Below are positions 36,060 through 45,039 of a DNA stretch of 64,000 nt, in pieces. Both the position numbers and the translations under genes were made by a program. How positions within the stretch are numbered: the stretch's first letter is position 1; the number at the start of each line of letters is the position of its first letter. This DNA is from Mucilaginibacter pineti (GTDB lineage: Bacteria; Bacteroidota; Bacteroidia; Sphingobacteriales; Sphingobacteriaceae): assembly GCF_900101875.1 (NCBI RefSeq), contig NZ_FNAI01000014.1:62001-126000 (forward strand), written 5' to 3'. The notes below the pieces were generated by a model that had not been told where the DNA came from, did not search any database, and saw only the letters and a list, made by a program, of their open reading frames with translations.

Positions 36060-36500
36060 GTCATTTCGAACGAGGTACGAGGAGAAATCTTCTACAGTTT
36101 CTAAACCACTTTGCTTATTTTTCAATCCCCAATCTTATCATTCAAGAAAACCCAATCAGGATTTGTCGATGCAATTAAAGCATCTTTCTTTTCTCTACGC
36201 CATTTTTTAATTTCTTTCTCTCTTTCAATCGCATGTTCAATATGTGAAAAGTGTTCGTAATAAACCAGATTGTAGCAATAGTACAGACCCGTGAAAGACT
36301 TAGTCTTCCCTTTATTTTCTTTGTGCTGACGTAACCTAACGCTTATATCATTTGTAACACCAATATATAATACTGTCTTAGTATGATTAGTTGTTATATA
36401 AACGTAGTAATTGTGGTTTCACATAGTTTAAACTAGAAAATTTGGATTACTTCAATATCATAACGCAGAAGATTTCTCCTCGTACCTCGTTCGAAATGAC
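36060..36500. mobile_element. GIY-YIG element: family 3 palindrome with an ORF inside
   Basis: The terminal arms 36060-36093 and 36467-36500 are perfect 34-bp inverted repeats (core gaacgaggtacgaggagaaa). The 373 bases between them hold one GIY-YIG-like reading frame on the minus strand and little else. Other family 3 copies at 47614-47734 and 53356-53473 are about 120 bases long and have no ORF. That makes this copy look filled. No target-site duplication could be identified by eye. Confidence 0.7.
36122..36424 (-). pseudogene. GIY-YIG nuclease-like ORF with a stop at codon 2
   Basis: Read on the minus strand from an ATG at 36424, codon 2 is TGA and then about 98 codons run open to a TGA at 36122. 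The frame encodes NYYVYITTN, then TVLYIGVTNDISVRLRQHK (the GIY-YIG motif with its Arg) and EREKEIKKWRREKKDALI, ending DWVFLNDKIGD. This is the YhbQ/UvrC-N-type small GIY-YIG family of about 95 residues. Unless translation begins at a non-standard codon or a base is misread, the gene is dead at its start. The body shows no other lesion, which suggests very recent loss. Confidence 0.75.
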
Positions 36501-36512
36501 AATTTCTTATCC

Positions 36513-37676
36513 TTACCCCTTAATCAACCTTGCTACAAACATGGTATCAGCTTTATGCTCATAGCCTTTTAACACCTTACTTTCTTCCAGTTTTAAGCCG
36601 AGCTCTTTTACGAGATAATCAACCACATCCTCGTTCTCGCCTTTGAAGGCCGAGCAGGTGATGTAGATGAGGGGTTTGCCTGGTTTGAGGTATTTAACTA
36701 CGTTTTGGGCGATGCTTTTTTGTAGTTTCTGGAAAAATTCAATTTTGGCGGGCATAAACTGGGTGATCATTTCGGGTGTACGTCCCCAGGTACCCGAGCC
36801 GCTGCAGGGCGCATCGAGAATGATCCCGTCGAAAGCGTAATCATGCAGGGTTTGATCTACATTGGTAGTAAGATCGAGTACCTTTTTTTGGTATTTGGTG
36901 AGGCCCGATAACTGAAAACGCTCATCGAGGTTGGCCAGTACCGATTCGCGGATATCTGACACCACGAGCTTTATATTGGGCTCGTCCTCATGCAGCAGCA
37001 GCGATTTACCGCCCGATGCCGCACAGGCATCCCACCAGCTGTCCCATTTTTGAGGTTTAAAGAATGACCCCGTTTGCTGCGATGACAGATCCTGCACCTC
37101 AAACCAATGCTGTTTAGGGAAAATGGTTTCTAACCGGGTACCATTGGGCAGCGAAAAGCAGTTATTACCCTCATCCTTGTAAGCAATTTCGGCCTTATTC
37201 AGTTCGGCTTTAACCAAATGATCGTAGCCATTACGTACGCGGATAAACAGATCGGGCTGGCAAAAAAACGATTTCAGGAAGGCTTCGCTGTCAATCCCTG
37301 CCGAGATCTGATTTGTCCACGGAAAAACATCTTCCAATTTAAATGCGGGATAGGCGGTTTTTATGAGCGCCAGTTTATCATCTACGCTAAAATTTATGCA
37401 GGCAGCCCAATCGGGCTTAAAGTTTTGGATGAAGGAATTGGTTTGCGTATTGCATAAAAACTCGGCTATTACCAGGCGATCTTCGGTTGCCAGATTGGGC
37501 AGTGCCAAACCTATGCGGAAGTAATTGTACACCAGCCGGTTGGCTACCCGCCTATCGGTAGAACCCATTTGTTTGTTCTGCCTGTAAAATCCGGGTAAAA
37601 ATTTACTTAATGGCGTATCAACCGGGTACTCACCTATTATTCGCTGAAACGTTTTAAGCTGATTTATGGCCTTCAT
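36513..37676 (-). CDS. RsmB/NOP-family RNA cytosine-5 methyltransferase
   Basis: A 387-residue SAM-dependent m5C methyltransferase. The N-terminal part (to about residue 150) is an RsmB-like helical RNA-binding region. The catalytic domain has WDACAASGGKSLLL (SAM site, with Ala replacing the usual Pro-Gly), ILDAPCSGSGTW (motif IV cysteine) and ITCSAFKGENEDVV (motif VI catalytic cysteine). Both catalytic cysteines are present. The likely substrate is ribosomal RNA. Its start overlaps the stop of the lipoprotein gene by 4 bases (ATGA-type), suggesting coupling. Confidence 0.9.
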   Translation of the reverse strand: MKAINQLKTFQRIIGEYPVDTPLSKFLPGFYRQNKQMGSTDRRVANRLVYNYFRIGLALPNLATEDRLVIAEFLCNTQTNSFIQNFKPDWAACINFSVDDKLALIKTAYPAFKLEDVFPWTNQISAGIDSEAFLKSFFCQPDLFIRVRNGYDHLVKAELNKAEIAYKDEGNNCFSLPNGTRLETIFPKQHWFEVQDLSSQQTGSFFKPQKWDSWWDACAASGGKSLLLHEDEPNIKLVVSDIRESVLANLDERFQLSGLTKYQKKVLDLTTNVDQTLHDYAFDGIILDAPCSGSGTWGRTPEMITQFMPAKIEFFQKLQKSIAQNVVKYLKPGKPLIYITCSAFKGENEDVVDYLVKELGLKLEESKVLKGYEHKADTMFVARLIKG

Positions 37677-38917
37677 TCTACCTGTTTTAACTCAAAGTTA
37701 GTGTACATTAATATATTTACGTGTGTATTTACCCAACCCAATCCCGGTTTTTTTATAAAATGGAACTCGTTGTGCAAACCCGTATAATCTGATTTTTCGA
37801 TGGATGTAAGCGTGCCATCAAGCATTTGCCTGCCAAAATACAAACCCTCATCAAAGCCCTTAATGGCAAAATCGGTAGGTTCAACGTGATATGCCTTGCG
37901 ATAGTTACGTAAAAATACAATTGTATTTTCCGCCTTGTAATTTACCTTATCGGTTGAGGTGATGTGGGTTTTAAGGCGCTGCAAAACATCAGCTTTTAAA
38001 AAGGTGAACTTTTCCCAGCTTGGATGACCGAACAGTACAATAGGGTAGTGTTTATTCAGCGTATCCAAGGAGCGTAAGGTAACGCCCAAAAAAGCCTGAT
38101 CTGTTGCCGGTACCACAAACACATTACGATCTGTTTTGGAAAGTTGTGGTAACAAGACAGCCAGCTGACCACGGGTAATAATAGTGGCAATCACCTTTAC
38201 CTTTTTATTGCTGAGGCTGTCCATCGCCTTTTTAAAGCTGAGCACATAATCATACTCCTGGCTAAAGCCCGACCGCAGGATAAACACCTTTTTAGGCTTT
38301 ATTTTATTGTAGATAAACTCCGCCGCACCCCAGGCATGGTACTCCAGCGGGGGTATAACGGTAATAAGATTATTGCTGTTGATATTGGCCGGTGCAGCCG
38401 GTGATAACGGCGACAGGATAGGCGCTTTGGGGTTGGTAAGCACAGCGGCAAACATCTTCATCCCATCCGGAAAAACCGGACCAACAATTAAATCGCTGCT
38501 TTGTATTTTGGGGTTAAAGCCCAGGCTGTGCGATGTAGCGGCCTCGTCCTTTGAATCATAAAGCTGAAGTTTAAAATTGGCACCACTTGCAGCCAGCGAA
38601 TCTAAAGCGAGCTTAAATCCCTGGTAATACTCCACACTCATGTTGGCCTTGGTTAAGCCCGCGCTGGTGTAGGTTGATTTGGGCTTAAGGTGCTCCAAAC
38701 CCATTGGCAAAATAAGGGAGATTACCGAGGCTTTTGCCTCCGGCTTTTTGGCGGGTGCTTTTTCGGCAGGCTTTTCAACCGGTTTATCAGCATTTTTTAC
38801 CGGTGCCGATACCGGGTGCAGCTTTGGAGAGCAAGCACCCAGTATCAATACCGTTATAAAAAACAATAACCATTTATTCCCACTCAATTGTAGCAGGTGG
38901 TTTTGAGCTGATATCAT
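37673..38917 (-). CDS. Periplasmic-binding-protein-fold lipoprotein
   Basis: A 414-residue lipoprotein with lipobox LILGAC (Cys at about residue 29). A proline/alanine/lysine-rich linker (about residues 35-62) leads to a type I periplasmic-binding-protein fold (SVEYYQGFKLALDSL, SDLIVGPVFPDG, APILSPLSPAAP). It resembles branched-chain amino-acid binding proteins and LpoA-like activators of peptidoglycan synthesis, but no ABC permease is nearby. Its first 44 bases overlap the end of guaA on the same strand. In this family such proteins are often annotated as ABC substrate-binding or LysM-partner proteins. Function uncertain. Confidence 0.78.
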   Translation of the reverse strand: MISAQNHLLQLSGNKWLLFFITVLILGACSPKLHPVSAPVKNADKPVEKPAEKAPAKKPEAKASVISLILPMGLEHLKPKSTYTSAGLTKANMSVEYYQGFKLALDSLAASGANFKLQLYDSKDEAATSHSLGFNPKIQSSDLIVGPVFPDGMKMFAAVLTNPKAPILSPLSPAAPANINSNNLITVIPPLEYHAWGAAEFIYNKIKPKKVFILRSGFSQEYDYVLSFKKAMDSLSNKKVKVIATIITRGQLAVLLPQLSKTDRNVFVVPATDQAFLGVTLRSLDTLNKHYPIVLFGHPSWEKFTFLKADVLQRLKTHITSTDKVNYKAENTIVFLRNYRKAYHVEPTDFAIKGFDEGLYFGRQMLDGTLTSIEKSDYTGLHNEFHFIKKPGLGWVNTHVNILMYTNFELKQVE

Positions 38918-40403
38918 ATACTACCCGGTTAATTCCTTTTACGTTGTTGATGATCTCGTTACTGATCTTAGCCAGCAAATCGTAAGGTAAGTGGCACCAG
39001 TCGGCTGTCATACCATCCAGTGATTCCACGGCACGCAGGCAAATTACGTTCTCGTAAGTACGCTCATCGCCCATTACCCCTACAGATTGTACCGGCAAAA
39101 ATATAGCGCCGGCCTGCCAAACTTTATCGTAAACACCGTATGACCGTAAATTGTTGATATAAATTGCATCGGCTTCCTGCAATATAGCTACTTTTTGTGG
39201 TGTAACATCACCTAATATCCTGATTGCCAGACCCGGACCCGGGAAAGGATGGCGTCCTAAAATATTAGGATCGATACCTAAAGCCTTGCCTACACGCCTT
39301 ACTTCATCCTTAAACAAGGTATTTAGCGGTTCAACAACTTTAAGTTTCATAAAATCGGGCAAACCACCAACGTTGTGGTGCGATTTGATGGTAGCCGACG
39401 GCCCTTTAACCGAAACAGATTCAATAATATCCGGGTAAATAGTACCCTGACCAAGCCATTTTACATCCTGAACCTCGTGTGCAGCATCGTCAAAAACTTC
39501 GATAAACACCCGGCCAATGGCCTTACGTTTTTTCTCGGGATCAGACAAACCGGCCAGCGCATCGTAAAAACGATTTTTGGCGTCGATGCCTTTTATATTT
39601 AAACCCATGTGCTTATAGGAATCAAGTACTTGTTCGTACTCGTCCTTACGCAAAAGGCCGTTATCAACAAAAATACAATGCAGGTTTGCACCTATGGCAT
39701 GATGCAGCAATACCGCAGCAACAGATGAATCAACACCACCAGAAAGGCCTAAAACTACCTTATCATCGCCTACCTTTTCTTTAAGGGCGGCAATGGTAGT
39801 TTCGATGAATGAATCGGGTGTCCAATCCTGCTGGCAACCGCAAATGTCAACCAAAAAGTTTTCAAGCAATTGCTTGCCATCAATACTATGGGTTACTTCG
39901 GGGTGAAACTGGATGCCATAAGTTTGGGTGCCGGTTACCTGGTAAGCTGCTACTTTTACGGTGTCGGTACTGGCAATTACTTCGAAGTTATCGCCAATGC
40001 TGGCAATGGTATCGCCATGCGACATCCACACTTGTGAGCTTTCGGGTATATTTTTAAACAGCGGATTTTCGCGGTTGATGTAATCTAAATTAGCACGACC
40101 ATACTCGCGGGTGCTTGAAGCCAATACCTCGCCGCCGTGAAAATGCGCTACATACTGTGCTCCGTAACAAACGCCCAAAATAGGCCGGGTGGTATGAAAC
40201 TGCTCAAAATCAAACCGTGGTGCATCTTCCTGCCTTACAGAATAAGGACTGCCGGAAAGGATGATACCTTTTACAGTGCTGTCAATTTCGGGATAATGAT
40301 TAAACGGGTGGATCTCACAGTAAATATTGAGCTCCCTGACGCGGCGCGCTATAAGTTGGGTAAATTGCGAGCCAAAGTCAAGAATGAGGATTTTTTCTTG
40401 CAT
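38874..40403 (-). CDS. guaA: GMP synthase (glutamine-hydrolysing)
   Basis: A 509-residue bifunctional enzyme that converts XMP to GMP. The glutaminase domain has Cys79 in ILGVCYGAQY and the His/Glu pair in GIQFHPEVTHS. The ATP-pyrophosphatase domain has the P-loop VLGLSGGVDSS. The C-terminal dimerisation domain ends ISSKPPATIEWE, the normal ending. The start is set at ATG 40403 (MQEKILILDF); a TTG two codons earlier is less likely. It overlaps the following lipoprotein gene by 44 bases. Confidence 0.97.
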   Translation of the reverse strand: MQEKILILDFGSQFTQLIARRVRELNIYCEIHPFNHYPEIDSTVKGIILSGSPYSVRQEDAPRFDFEQFHTTRPILGVCYGAQYVAHFHGGEVLASSTREYGRANLDYINRENPLFKNIPESSQVWMSHGDTIASIGDNFEVIASTDTVKVAAYQVTGTQTYGIQFHPEVTHSIDGKQLLENFLVDICGCQQDWTPDSFIETTIAALKEKVGDDKVVLGLSGGVDSSVAAVLLHHAIGANLHCIFVDNGLLRKDEYEQVLDSYKHMGLNIKGIDAKNRFYDALAGLSDPEKKRKAIGRVFIEVFDDAAHEVQDVKWLGQGTIYPDIIESVSVKGPSATIKSHHNVGGLPDFMKLKVVEPLNTLFKDEVRRVGKALGIDPNILGRHPFPGPGLAIRILGDVTPQKVAILQEADAIYINNLRSYGVYDKVWQAGAIFLPVQSVGVMGDERTYENVICLRAVESLDGMTADWCHLPYDLLAKISNEIINNVKGINRVVYDISSKPPATIEWE

Positions 40404-40420
40404 GGGCAAAGATAAAAATT

Positions 40421-40455
40421 AGATGTGAGATGTGAGATATGAGATTTGAGATTTT
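40421..40455. repeat. Heptamer array AGATGTG x5
   Basis: Five tandem 7-base units (agatgtg, agatgtg, agatatg, agatttg, agatttt) lie directly upstream of the guaA start. It belongs to the same style of short-word sequence as 58449-58500 and 55629-55746 but has its own word. Confidence 0.8.
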
Positions 40456-40465
40456 GGCTGGTGAT

Positions 40466-40657
40466 TTATCGAAACCTGCGCTTTAGAAACAAGAGAATTA
40501 AGCATAAAACGGTTAAACCACCTGTTACATACGTAAATGACTGGTCGGTTGCTGCCGGAATTTTGTGACCACTCCCATGGTATAAGAACCAAAAGAAAAT
40601 ACTCAGAAAAAGCAGAATATAGGAAATGAACAAAAGCACTCTTATAATCAGGCCCAT
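40466..40657 (-). CDS. Small membrane protein, hypothetical
   Basis: A 63-residue protein with two membrane segments (about residues 4-25 and 44-58) and a basic C-terminal KRRFR. No family recognised. It begins 10 bases after the stop of the DUF2750 gene on the same strand, so the pair is probably an operon. Confidence 0.55.
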   Translation of the reverse strand: MGLIIRVLLFISYILLFLSIFFWFLYHGSGHKIPAATDQSFTYVTGGLTVLCLILLFLKRRFR

Positions 40658-40667
40658 ATGCTATTGG

Positions 40668-41039
40668 TTAATATTGTTTAAGTTCCTGATTTATATCTAT
40701 TAAAACTTGCTCAGGTTCCAGGACTATACCTTTTCCGTTAGGGATATAAAATATGCCTGGAAAAGCATTATCTTTTATCATTCCCGGAAGCCAAGTTTCC
40801 ATGAATTGTGTGAGATTAATAGCCTTAGCTTCGTAACTACTCAGAATATTCTCGGCGCATAAAACCGCAAATTGTTTTTCCGGCCAAAAAAGAACAATTT
40901 GTTGATTTTCTTCATTGGTAGCAGTAGCCCAACCTTCATTATATAATCCCCAAACCTCTTCAAAATCGGTGATTTTTCTAATAAAATATAAATATCTATC
41001 CTCTGGATTCATATTTATAATATTTTCAATACCTTTCAT
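40668..41039 (-). CDS. DUF2750 family protein
   Basis: A 123-residue cytoplasmic protein. The pattern DRYLYFIRKITDFEEVWGLYN, then GWATATNEENQQIVLFWPEKQFAVLCA, fits DUF2750. Another conserved-looking segment is FMETWLPGMIKDNAF. The family has no known function; some genomic neighbours suggest immunity or stress roles, but nothing here supports that. Followed by a small membrane protein gene. Confidence 0.75.
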   Translation of the reverse strand: MKGIENIINMNPEDRYLYFIRKITDFEEVWGLYNEGWATATNEENQQIVLFWPEKQFAVLCAENILSSYEAKAINLTQFMETWLPGMIKDNAFPGIFYIPNGKGIVLEPEQVLIDINQELKQY

Positions 41040-41220
41040 TCTTATGTTCTAATAATGCAAGTCCCGATCTCGACATTTTGAATCTTTTTAGCAACTCTAA
41101 TTTAGCCTTTTGCATGAGTAAAAACTTTTCCTGCTTCTAAGAATTTGCACATTGGAAGACGAAATTATGCGTCTATACAATTTCACACGAACCTCGCACC
41201 CCGATCCCCGCAACTCTCTC

Positions 41221-41925
41221 CTACGGAGTTGACACCGCCACCGGCAAGATCTTTCCATTAAAAAACTTATGCCCGGTTAGCGCGAAATCAGCAATGTACT
41301 TGCCCATTTCAAAGGCCAGTACCGGCGATTCATAGCCGGGAAAGGCTTTTTCCAGCATCTCTGTTTGGGCCGAACCTAAGGCAAGGCAGTTTACTTTTAT
41401 TTGCTGCCCGGTAAGTTCCTGGGCCAGGCATTCGGTTAGGGTGTGCAGGGCAGCTTTACTGGCCGAATACGCCGCCATTCCGGGAAATTTGGCACTTCCC
41501 TGGAAACCGCCCATGCTGCCGATATTTACAATGTGCCCGCCGGCAGGTATAAGCGGCAGCAATGACTGTATGATACGCACATGGCCTATAAAGTTGCTTT
41601 GCAGCATTTCTACAAAATCGGTTTCCTGCAGTTGGGTAAAGGGCTTATTGATGAGTACGCCGGCGTTGTTTATCAAAACATCAACCCGGTTATCAAAATT
41701 GGTGGCTATAAACTGCAGCATGCCCTCATAATCATCATGAACAATATCAAAGGCAAGGGCAAACAGCTCACAGTCGGGATTGAGGCCGTGGGCAATTTCC
41801 AGCAGGCGCTCCAGTTTATCCTGCGAGCGGGCAAGGGCAATCACCTTATGGTTGCCAGATAGTATCAGTTCTATTACAGCTTCAAATCCTACGCCGCTGC
41901 TGGCGCCTGTTATAATAATGTTCAT
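41221..41925 (-). CDS. SDR family oxidoreductase
   Basis: A 234-residue classical short-chain dehydrogenase. The cofactor motif is TGASSGVGFEA near residues 6-16, with ALARSQ after beta-2 suggesting NADP preference. NNAG follows near residue 87, and the catalytic AYSASKAALH near residue 152 pairs with a serine in NIGSMGG. Substrate unknown. It is separated from the downstream-lying hydroxylase gene by a family 2 repeat. Confidence 0.88.
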   Translation of the reverse strand: MNIIITGASSGVGFEAVIELILSGNHKVIALARSQDKLERLLEIAHGLNPDCELFALAFDIVHDDYEGMLQFIATNFDNRVDVLINNAGVLINKPFTQLQETDFVEMLQSNFIGHVRIIQSLLPLIPAGGHIVNIGSMGGFQGSAKFPGMAAYSASKAALHTLTECLAQELTGQQIKVNCLALGSAQTEMLEKAFPGYESPVLAFEMGKYIADFALTGHKFFNGKILPVAVSTP

Positions 41926-41960
41926 GCCCTAAAGGGTAATGTTATTAGTTGTTATAATTA

Positions 41961-42040
41961 TGTTATTGCGAGGTACAAAGCAATCTTAGAGGACAGGTGA
42001 TAACCTTAATGATGAGATTGCTTAGTACCTCGCAATGACA
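41961..42040. repeat. Dispersed palindrome, family 2
   Basis: The left arm attgcgaggtacaaagcaat pairs with the right arm attgcttagtacctcgcaat over more than 20 positions with one mismatch. It is the intact relative of 12238-12340 and lies between the hydroxylase and SDR genes, both on the minus strand. Confidence 0.85.
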
Positions 42041-42051
42041 AATGCCGGTGA

Positions 42052-43824
42052 CTAAAATACCAAATTTTGTTCAACCGGGTGCGCAATCAGATAAAAACCA
42101 TCGGCTATCAGTTTTTTTAGGTCGGGCTGGTCAATGGCCTTTTGTTCAAGAAACCGGCGGATCTCGGCAGACAGGCGCGGCTCTATATCTTCATGTTCCA
42201 GCATTTCCAGGATTTCGAGGGCGCAAAGCCAATCGTCATGATGGTCTTTTTGCAGTTTGAGCCACACGTTACCTAAAAAACCATAGTCGCCTTGCTTTAG
42301 TCGGCAGTTACGCACCTGCTGATACAGCTTGTGCAGCTCCTTACTTTTAAAATCATAATCAACGTGATGGGTGGCGGTCTTTGACTTGTAAACGATCTCC
42401 TCAAAAGCCTCCTTATCAGCTGCACCGCAAAAAACAGACGTTATTTTTTCGCCAACGGCCATATCATAAACACCCCATGCGGGATCGAACAAAACAGCGC
42501 CCTTTTTATCAGTAACGGTACAATTAGTAAAAGTTATCAACTGATTTTTGCCATTTTCTGATAGAATTGCTTTTACCTTCCCTTTAACTGTGATGCCACT
42601 TTCAAAATGCAGAACCCCGTCATTACCCACTGCAATGCCAATGTTATTTAATTCATCGGCAGTTAGGTTTTCCAGCGGCAGTACATTTTTCAGTTTACCT
42701 ACCGGCGAGCTGAAGCCATCCTTATGGTAATTTTTGCCATGCCCTTTCAACTGTTTATTATTGACAGATAAAGCGGTGGGCCCGGTGGTTTTTATAAAAT
42801 ACGGATTTTCTTTAGCCGCCTTAAAATCGGTAATGATACCCGATACCTGCAAGCCCGAACTATAAACCGCCGTACAGGTATTTTTACTTTCGAAAGCTTT
42901 GCTTAAGCCATAAGCCCCTCCTCTGCGAAACGACATCGTATTGGCAAAATCTTCCAGCACATCAATAAGGTTTTGGAAGGTTGGAGTTACAAACAACTGC
43001 GGCTGAGTTTTGGTAATATCATAGCTGTAATTTACTGCGCCTGCCGTGTACCAAAGCTTTTCTACATCGGGGTTCATGCAGCTGGCACTTTCACCAATGG
43101 ATGAGAGCAAACCTGCACCGTAGATCTTTGGATTTTCAAGTGTTCCTATCAGGCCATATTCCACCGTCCACCAGTGCAGGCGACTAAGCAGCGCCATTTC
43201 GGATGGTTCGCCCATGTTAGCCTGGCGCTGGGCTACCAATTCTTCAGCCTTTTTTATTTCGGCCTCATCGGCATCGGGCATTTCCTTTAATATAGATAGT
43301 TCGCGGATGGCCTCATACAATTCAAAATCCTGTGCCGAAAACATGGCCTTTGCCCCTATCGAACCAAAATAACTCAGGTATTCGTGGTAATCCTTATCGG
43401 CAATAATTGGCGCATGGCCCGCCGACTCATGGATAATATCCGGCGCGGGCGTATACTCTATATGCCGGGATTGGCGGATATCCGCAGCTATTACCAAAAC
43501 CCGATAGGCCTGGTATTCCATAAAGGCGGCAGGTGGTATAAAGCCATCAACAGTAACAGCGCCCCAGTCAATTTTAGCAAGGGCATCATTCATTTCCTGA
43601 AGATTTGGGATGCGCTCAATGGTGAGGCCCGCCTTGGTTAAGCCGGGAATGTATGGGTAGTAGGCAACATCTTTAAGGTAACTGTAATTCTGGCGCATTA
43701 CATAGCGCCACACAGCGTGATCAATGGGCGTATAATGCTCGTAGTGCTGGTCTACTATAAATTGTTTTAAATGACCGGGCAATGCCGCAACCTGCGGATT
43801 ATTAAAATCATTAAAATGGCTCAT
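42052..43824 (-). CDS. phhA: Aromatic amino acid hydroxylase (phenylalanine 4-monooxygenase)
   Basis: A 590-residue non-haem iron hydroxylase that converts phenylalanine to tyrosine with a pterin cofactor. The iron ligands are His132 and His137 (PDIIHESAGHAP) and Glu222 (WWTVEYGLIG). The catalytic domain covers about residues 20-330. The remaining about 250 residues are a C-terminal extension (LSVNNKQLKGHGKNYHKD to the end) that is not in the short proteobacterial enzymes but is usual in Bacteroidota as far as I recall. It feeds the homogentisate genes at 53.6-58.4 kb. Two Lrp-like operator sites lie upstream. Confidence 0.92.
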   Translation of the reverse strand: MSHFNDFNNPQVAALPGHLKQFIVDQHYEHYTPIDHAVWRYVMRQNYSYLKDVAYYPYIPGLTKAGLTIERIPNLQEMNDALAKIDWGAVTVDGFIPPAAFMEYQAYRVLVIAADIRQSRHIEYTPAPDIIHESAGHAPIIADKDYHEYLSYFGSIGAKAMFSAQDFELYEAIRELSILKEMPDADEAEIKKAEELVAQRQANMGEPSEMALLSRLHWWTVEYGLIGTLENPKIYGAGLLSSIGESASCMNPDVEKLWYTAGAVNYSYDITKTQPQLFVTPTFQNLIDVLEDFANTMSFRRGGAYGLSKAFESKNTCTAVYSSGLQVSGIITDFKAAKENPYFIKTTGPTALSVNNKQLKGHGKNYHKDGFSSPVGKLKNVLPLENLTADELNNIGIAVGNDGVLHFESGITVKGKVKAILSENGKNQLITFTNCTVTDKKGAVLFDPAWGVYDMAVGEKITSVFCGAADKEAFEEIVYKSKTATHHVDYDFKSKELHKLYQQVRNCRLKQGDYGFLGNVWLKLQKDHHDDWLCALEILEMLEHEDIEPRLSAEIRRFLEQKAIDQPDLKKLIADGFYLIAHPVEQNLVF

Positions 43825-43888
43825 TAAAATAAATTGGTTTATATACAGAACGCCAATTTAAGTAAATGGTTGTGGCACTTGCAAAATT

Positions 43889-43933
43889 CAGAATATGATT
43901 CTAATACAGGTTTTTAATCAGAATATTATTCTA
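43889..43933 (-). promoter_or_regulatory. Tandem Lrp/AsnC-like operator sites upstream of phhA
   Basis: Two 15-base sites, CAGAATATGATTCTA (43889-43903) and CAGAATATTATTCTA (43919-43933), are 30 bases centre to centre, about three helical turns. The second fits the E. coli Lrp consensus YAGHAWATTWTDCTR at every position; the first differs at one. They lie 65-109 bases before the phhA start. Confidence 0.65.
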
Positions 43934-43938
43934 ATTAA

Positions 43939-44886
43939 CTACTCATTTTCCGAAGTAAATTCCGATGGCTTTTGCAATCCTTTCTCAAGTCGGCTTGGAC
44001 GTAGCACGTAGTAGATACCAATTAAGGCAACAAAAATAGAAATAAGATAAAATCCAAAGCTTAGGTAAACAGCCATGCCTGGGTCAAGATTGAATTGACC
44101 GGCCAGGGTTAAAAAAAGCGCATCCCTGATACCGCCACCGCCTAAACTAAACGGAATAATTGCTGCTAATGACGAGAAGAGAAACGATAACAAATAAGGC
44201 GCAAACTTGCCGTTAAAATCCTGCGCAAGCAGTAAGCATATAATAGTAAGCAATTGCATGCTTTGCACGCCGATGGCCTTTAAGTGTCCGGAGAAAAAGT
44301 TATGGGTATAATCCCTGAAAAATTTACGTGCAACAAAATAATAGATAACAGAACCTACCGAAACTATACTCAGCGGAATAGCCAAATGATACGGAAAACT
44401 GGGTATTAAAATAATAAGGCCAACCACAATAGCGCCAATAGCCCAAAAGCCGCTTAACCTATCAAACAAAATAGCCCAGAAAACTTTTTTTGTGGGGAGT
44501 TTATAGGTTTTGTGCAGTAAGTAAATTTTATAACCATCGCCGCCTATACCGCCCGGCAATAACACATTATAGCACAAGCCTAAAAAATACAGGCGCAGGT
44601 TAAAGCGCCAGTCCAGCTTAAGGCCGATAGATTTAAAGAAACTAAGTAAACGCCATGAGGAAAACAGCATGGAGCCAACGTAGCAAAGAATAGCTGCCGT
44701 AAGCCAGGCACGGTTGGCATGCGCAAGGCGAAATTTTATTTTAGCAAAAGGAACTTTGCTAAAAACCCAATAAAGCAGACCGCCGGTAACTACTATAATT
44801 AAAATAACCTTAACTACATTCCAAAGCTTGCCTTTCCAGGTTTTATGCTCGGTGCCTTCGTCAACTATGTCTTCTATTTCTGTCAT
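43939..44886 (-). CDS. Flippase-like / LPG-synthase transmembrane domain protein
   Basis: A 315-residue membrane protein with seven to eight segments. LYFLGLCYNVLLPGGIGGDGYK near residues 101-122 and IPFSLGGGGIRDALF near 245-259 are the signatures of the lysylphosphatidylglycerol-synthase membrane domain (YbhN/UPF0104). There is no aminoacyl-transfer domain, so it is probably a lipid or lipid-linked substrate flippase. Substrate unknown. It is on the same strand as phhA, but operator sites in the 114-base gap suggest phhA has its own promoter. Confidence 0.87.
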   Translation of the reverse strand: MTEIEDIVDEGTEHKTWKGKLWNVVKVILIIVVTGGLLYWVFSKVPFAKIKFRLAHANRAWLTAAILCYVGSMLFSSWRLLSFFKSIGLKLDWRFNLRLYFLGLCYNVLLPGGIGGDGYKIYLLHKTYKLPTKKVFWAILFDRLSGFWAIGAIVVGLIILIPSFPYHLAIPLSIVSVGSVIYYFVARKFFRDYTHNFFSGHLKAIGVQSMQLLTIICLLLAQDFNGKFAPYLLSFLFSSLAAIIPFSLGGGGIRDALFLTLAGQFNLDPGMAVYLSFGFYLISIFVALIGIYYVLRPSRLEKGLQKPSEFTSENE

Positions 44887-45039
44887 TCGGGCGCAAAGAT
44901 AGTTATTTAGTAATTAGTTGAATTTTAACAACTCATAAATTCACTGTTTGTTCACAAATTATGAATTATTCATCTTTAATCTGATGGTCAAAATTCCAAC
45001 TAATCTTTAATGAATTAATCACTAATCTTTAAAAAGAAC

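Noticed and set aside
36060..36500. A classical IS element
   Set aside because: There is no transposase; the only ORF is GIY-YIG-like and no flanking target duplication was seen.
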